Assembly: GCA_029339195.1 (NCBI GenBank)
Contig: JAPTJF010000262.1
Coordinates: 22,411-86,410 of the forward strand
DNA from: Micractinium sp. NFX-FRZ
Taxonomy: Eukaryota > Chlorophyta > Trebouxiophyceae > Chlorellales > Chlorellaceae
DNA: 64,000 nucleotides
Direction of reading: 5' to 3'
Positions 63,348 to 64,000 of this stretch are shown one piece after another. How positions within the stretch are numbered: position 1 is the first letter of the stretch; each line of letters opens with the position of its first letter. The translations under genes and the position numbers were made by a program. Under the pieces are notes generated by a model that saw only the letters and a program-made list of their open reading frames with translations, had not been told where the DNA came from and searched no databases.

Positions 63348-64000
63348 TCAGTTGCTGCCGCCGTGCCGCAGGTCTGAGCCGGAGGGCAGCGCTTGCTCAA
63401 TCGTCTGCATGTCCTCCAGCCCGCCAGAGAGGTCCTTGCCGAAGGCGGCAGCGCCAAACGCGGCGGCGGCAGCCGCCGCAGCCGCCGCGCCCGCAGTGCC
63501 GCCCGCCGACTGCCCCGAGGGCAGCAGGTTGTACTGCTTGAGGAACTGCTCCAGCTCAGCAAAGCTGATCTCCTGGCGCATGGCGCGGGCAAACTGCGCC
63601 TGCATGTCCTCCAGGGTCACCGACTTGACCAGCGGCTCGGGTGCAGGCGCCAGCGTGGCGGGCTGGCCGCCGCCGCCGCCGCCGGGCGCCACCGAGCCGT
63701 TGGCCTGCATGGGGGCTGCGCCGCCGGCGCGCGGCGTGCCCGCCGGCCCCGCAGCGGTGCCGCTGTCCCCATCCGCGCTGCCGCTGCCCACGCCGGCGGT
63801 GGACTCAGACGGCTGCTGCACCTCCATGGGCACCGCACCAGAGGCCGCCGGCTGCTGCTGCTGCTGCTGCTGTTGCTGCTGCTGTTGTGACAAGGCCTCG
63901 CTCTTCACTGTGGCCTCGCCGCCGCCGCCGCCGCTGCCCCTGCCGGCGCCGCCTCCGCCCATGCCGCCCGCGCCCGCCGCCGCCGCCTCTGCGCGGGGTG
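63348..64000 (-). CDS. C-terminal part of a Gln/Ala/Gly-rich protein, 5' end outside window
   Basis: An open minus-strand frame runs from the window edge to a TGA at 63348, about 217 residues. It holds a Gly-rich stretch, a run of 12 Gln (CAG/CAA codons near 63850-63890), Pro/Ala/Ser-rich sequence, then a more ordered segment (SVTLEDMQAQFARAMR, ISFAELEQFLKQYNLLPSGQ) and an Ala run before the end. No domain was recognised. Composition suggests a nuclear regulator, which is inference only. The right end may include an unseen splice site. Confidence 0.6.
   Translation of the reverse strand, partial: PRAEAAAAGAGGMGGGGAGRGSGGGGGEATVKSEALSQQQQQQQQQQQQPAASGAVPMEVQQPSESTAGVGSGSADGDSGTAAGPAGTPRAGGAAPMQANGSVAPGGGGGGQPATLAPAPEPLVKSVTLEDMQAQFARAMRQEISFAELEQFLKQYNLLPSGQSAGGTAGAAAAAAAAAAFGAAAFGKDLSGGLEDMQTIEQALPSGSDLRHGGSN

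Overview
This 64 kb window is nuclear DNA from a green alga, most likely a Chlorella-type trebouxiophyte. The evidence is very high GC content, many short spliced exons with strong GT-AG or GC-AG signals, TGTAA motifs downstream of several stop codons (the usual green-algal polyadenylation signal), light-harvesting and carotenoid genes, and Ala/Gln-rich low-complexity proteins. There are no operons, ribosome binding sites or CRISPR arrays. Exons were assigned by hand from conserved motifs, splice sites and reading-frame phase. For ten genes (all except the two cut by the window edges and the PHD-bromodomain gene) the exon lengths sum to an open frame.

Layout, left to right: a DHX33-like DEAH RNA helicase (+, 5' end outside the window); a PHD-finger plus bromodomain chromatin protein (-); a UPF1-like SF1 helicase (-); a PARP-type zinc-finger protein (+); a CLC chloride channel/exchanger with CBS domains (-); a chlorophyll a/b-binding LHC protein (-); an F-box/LRR-like protein (-) with a retroelement relic at its 5' end; a second LHC protein (-); a PSA2-like lumenal DnaJ-type zinc-finger protein (+) sharing a 213-bp divergent promoter with it; a decayed LINE (+); a perfect 302-bp tandem duplication; a 26-exon secreted protein with two jelly-roll modules and a Cys-rich tail (-); an unrecognised membrane/coiled-coil protein (+); a relic of the CLC 3' end (+); a beta-carotene 3-hydroxylase (-); and the 3' end of a Gln/Ala/Gly-rich protein (-).

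Functionally, two antenna proteins, a probable photosystem I assembly factor and a xanthophyll-synthesis enzyme lie within 35 kb, with LHC and PSA2 head to head. The rest are RNA, chromatin, ubiquitin and transport housekeeping genes.

The strongest unusual signal is structural. Many introns hold a diverged copy of the neighbouring exon edge, including its splice site, usually about 75-155 bp away. Eight of 12 visible introns in the DHX33 gene show this, and further cases occur in the UPF1-like, CLC and hydroxylase genes. Introns here seem to have grown by tandem duplication across exon-intron junctions. Other notable points are 8-, 12- and 30-nt microexons, an excess of GC-AG introns, an altered CLC selectivity filter and an in-frame TGA in the bromodomain gene.
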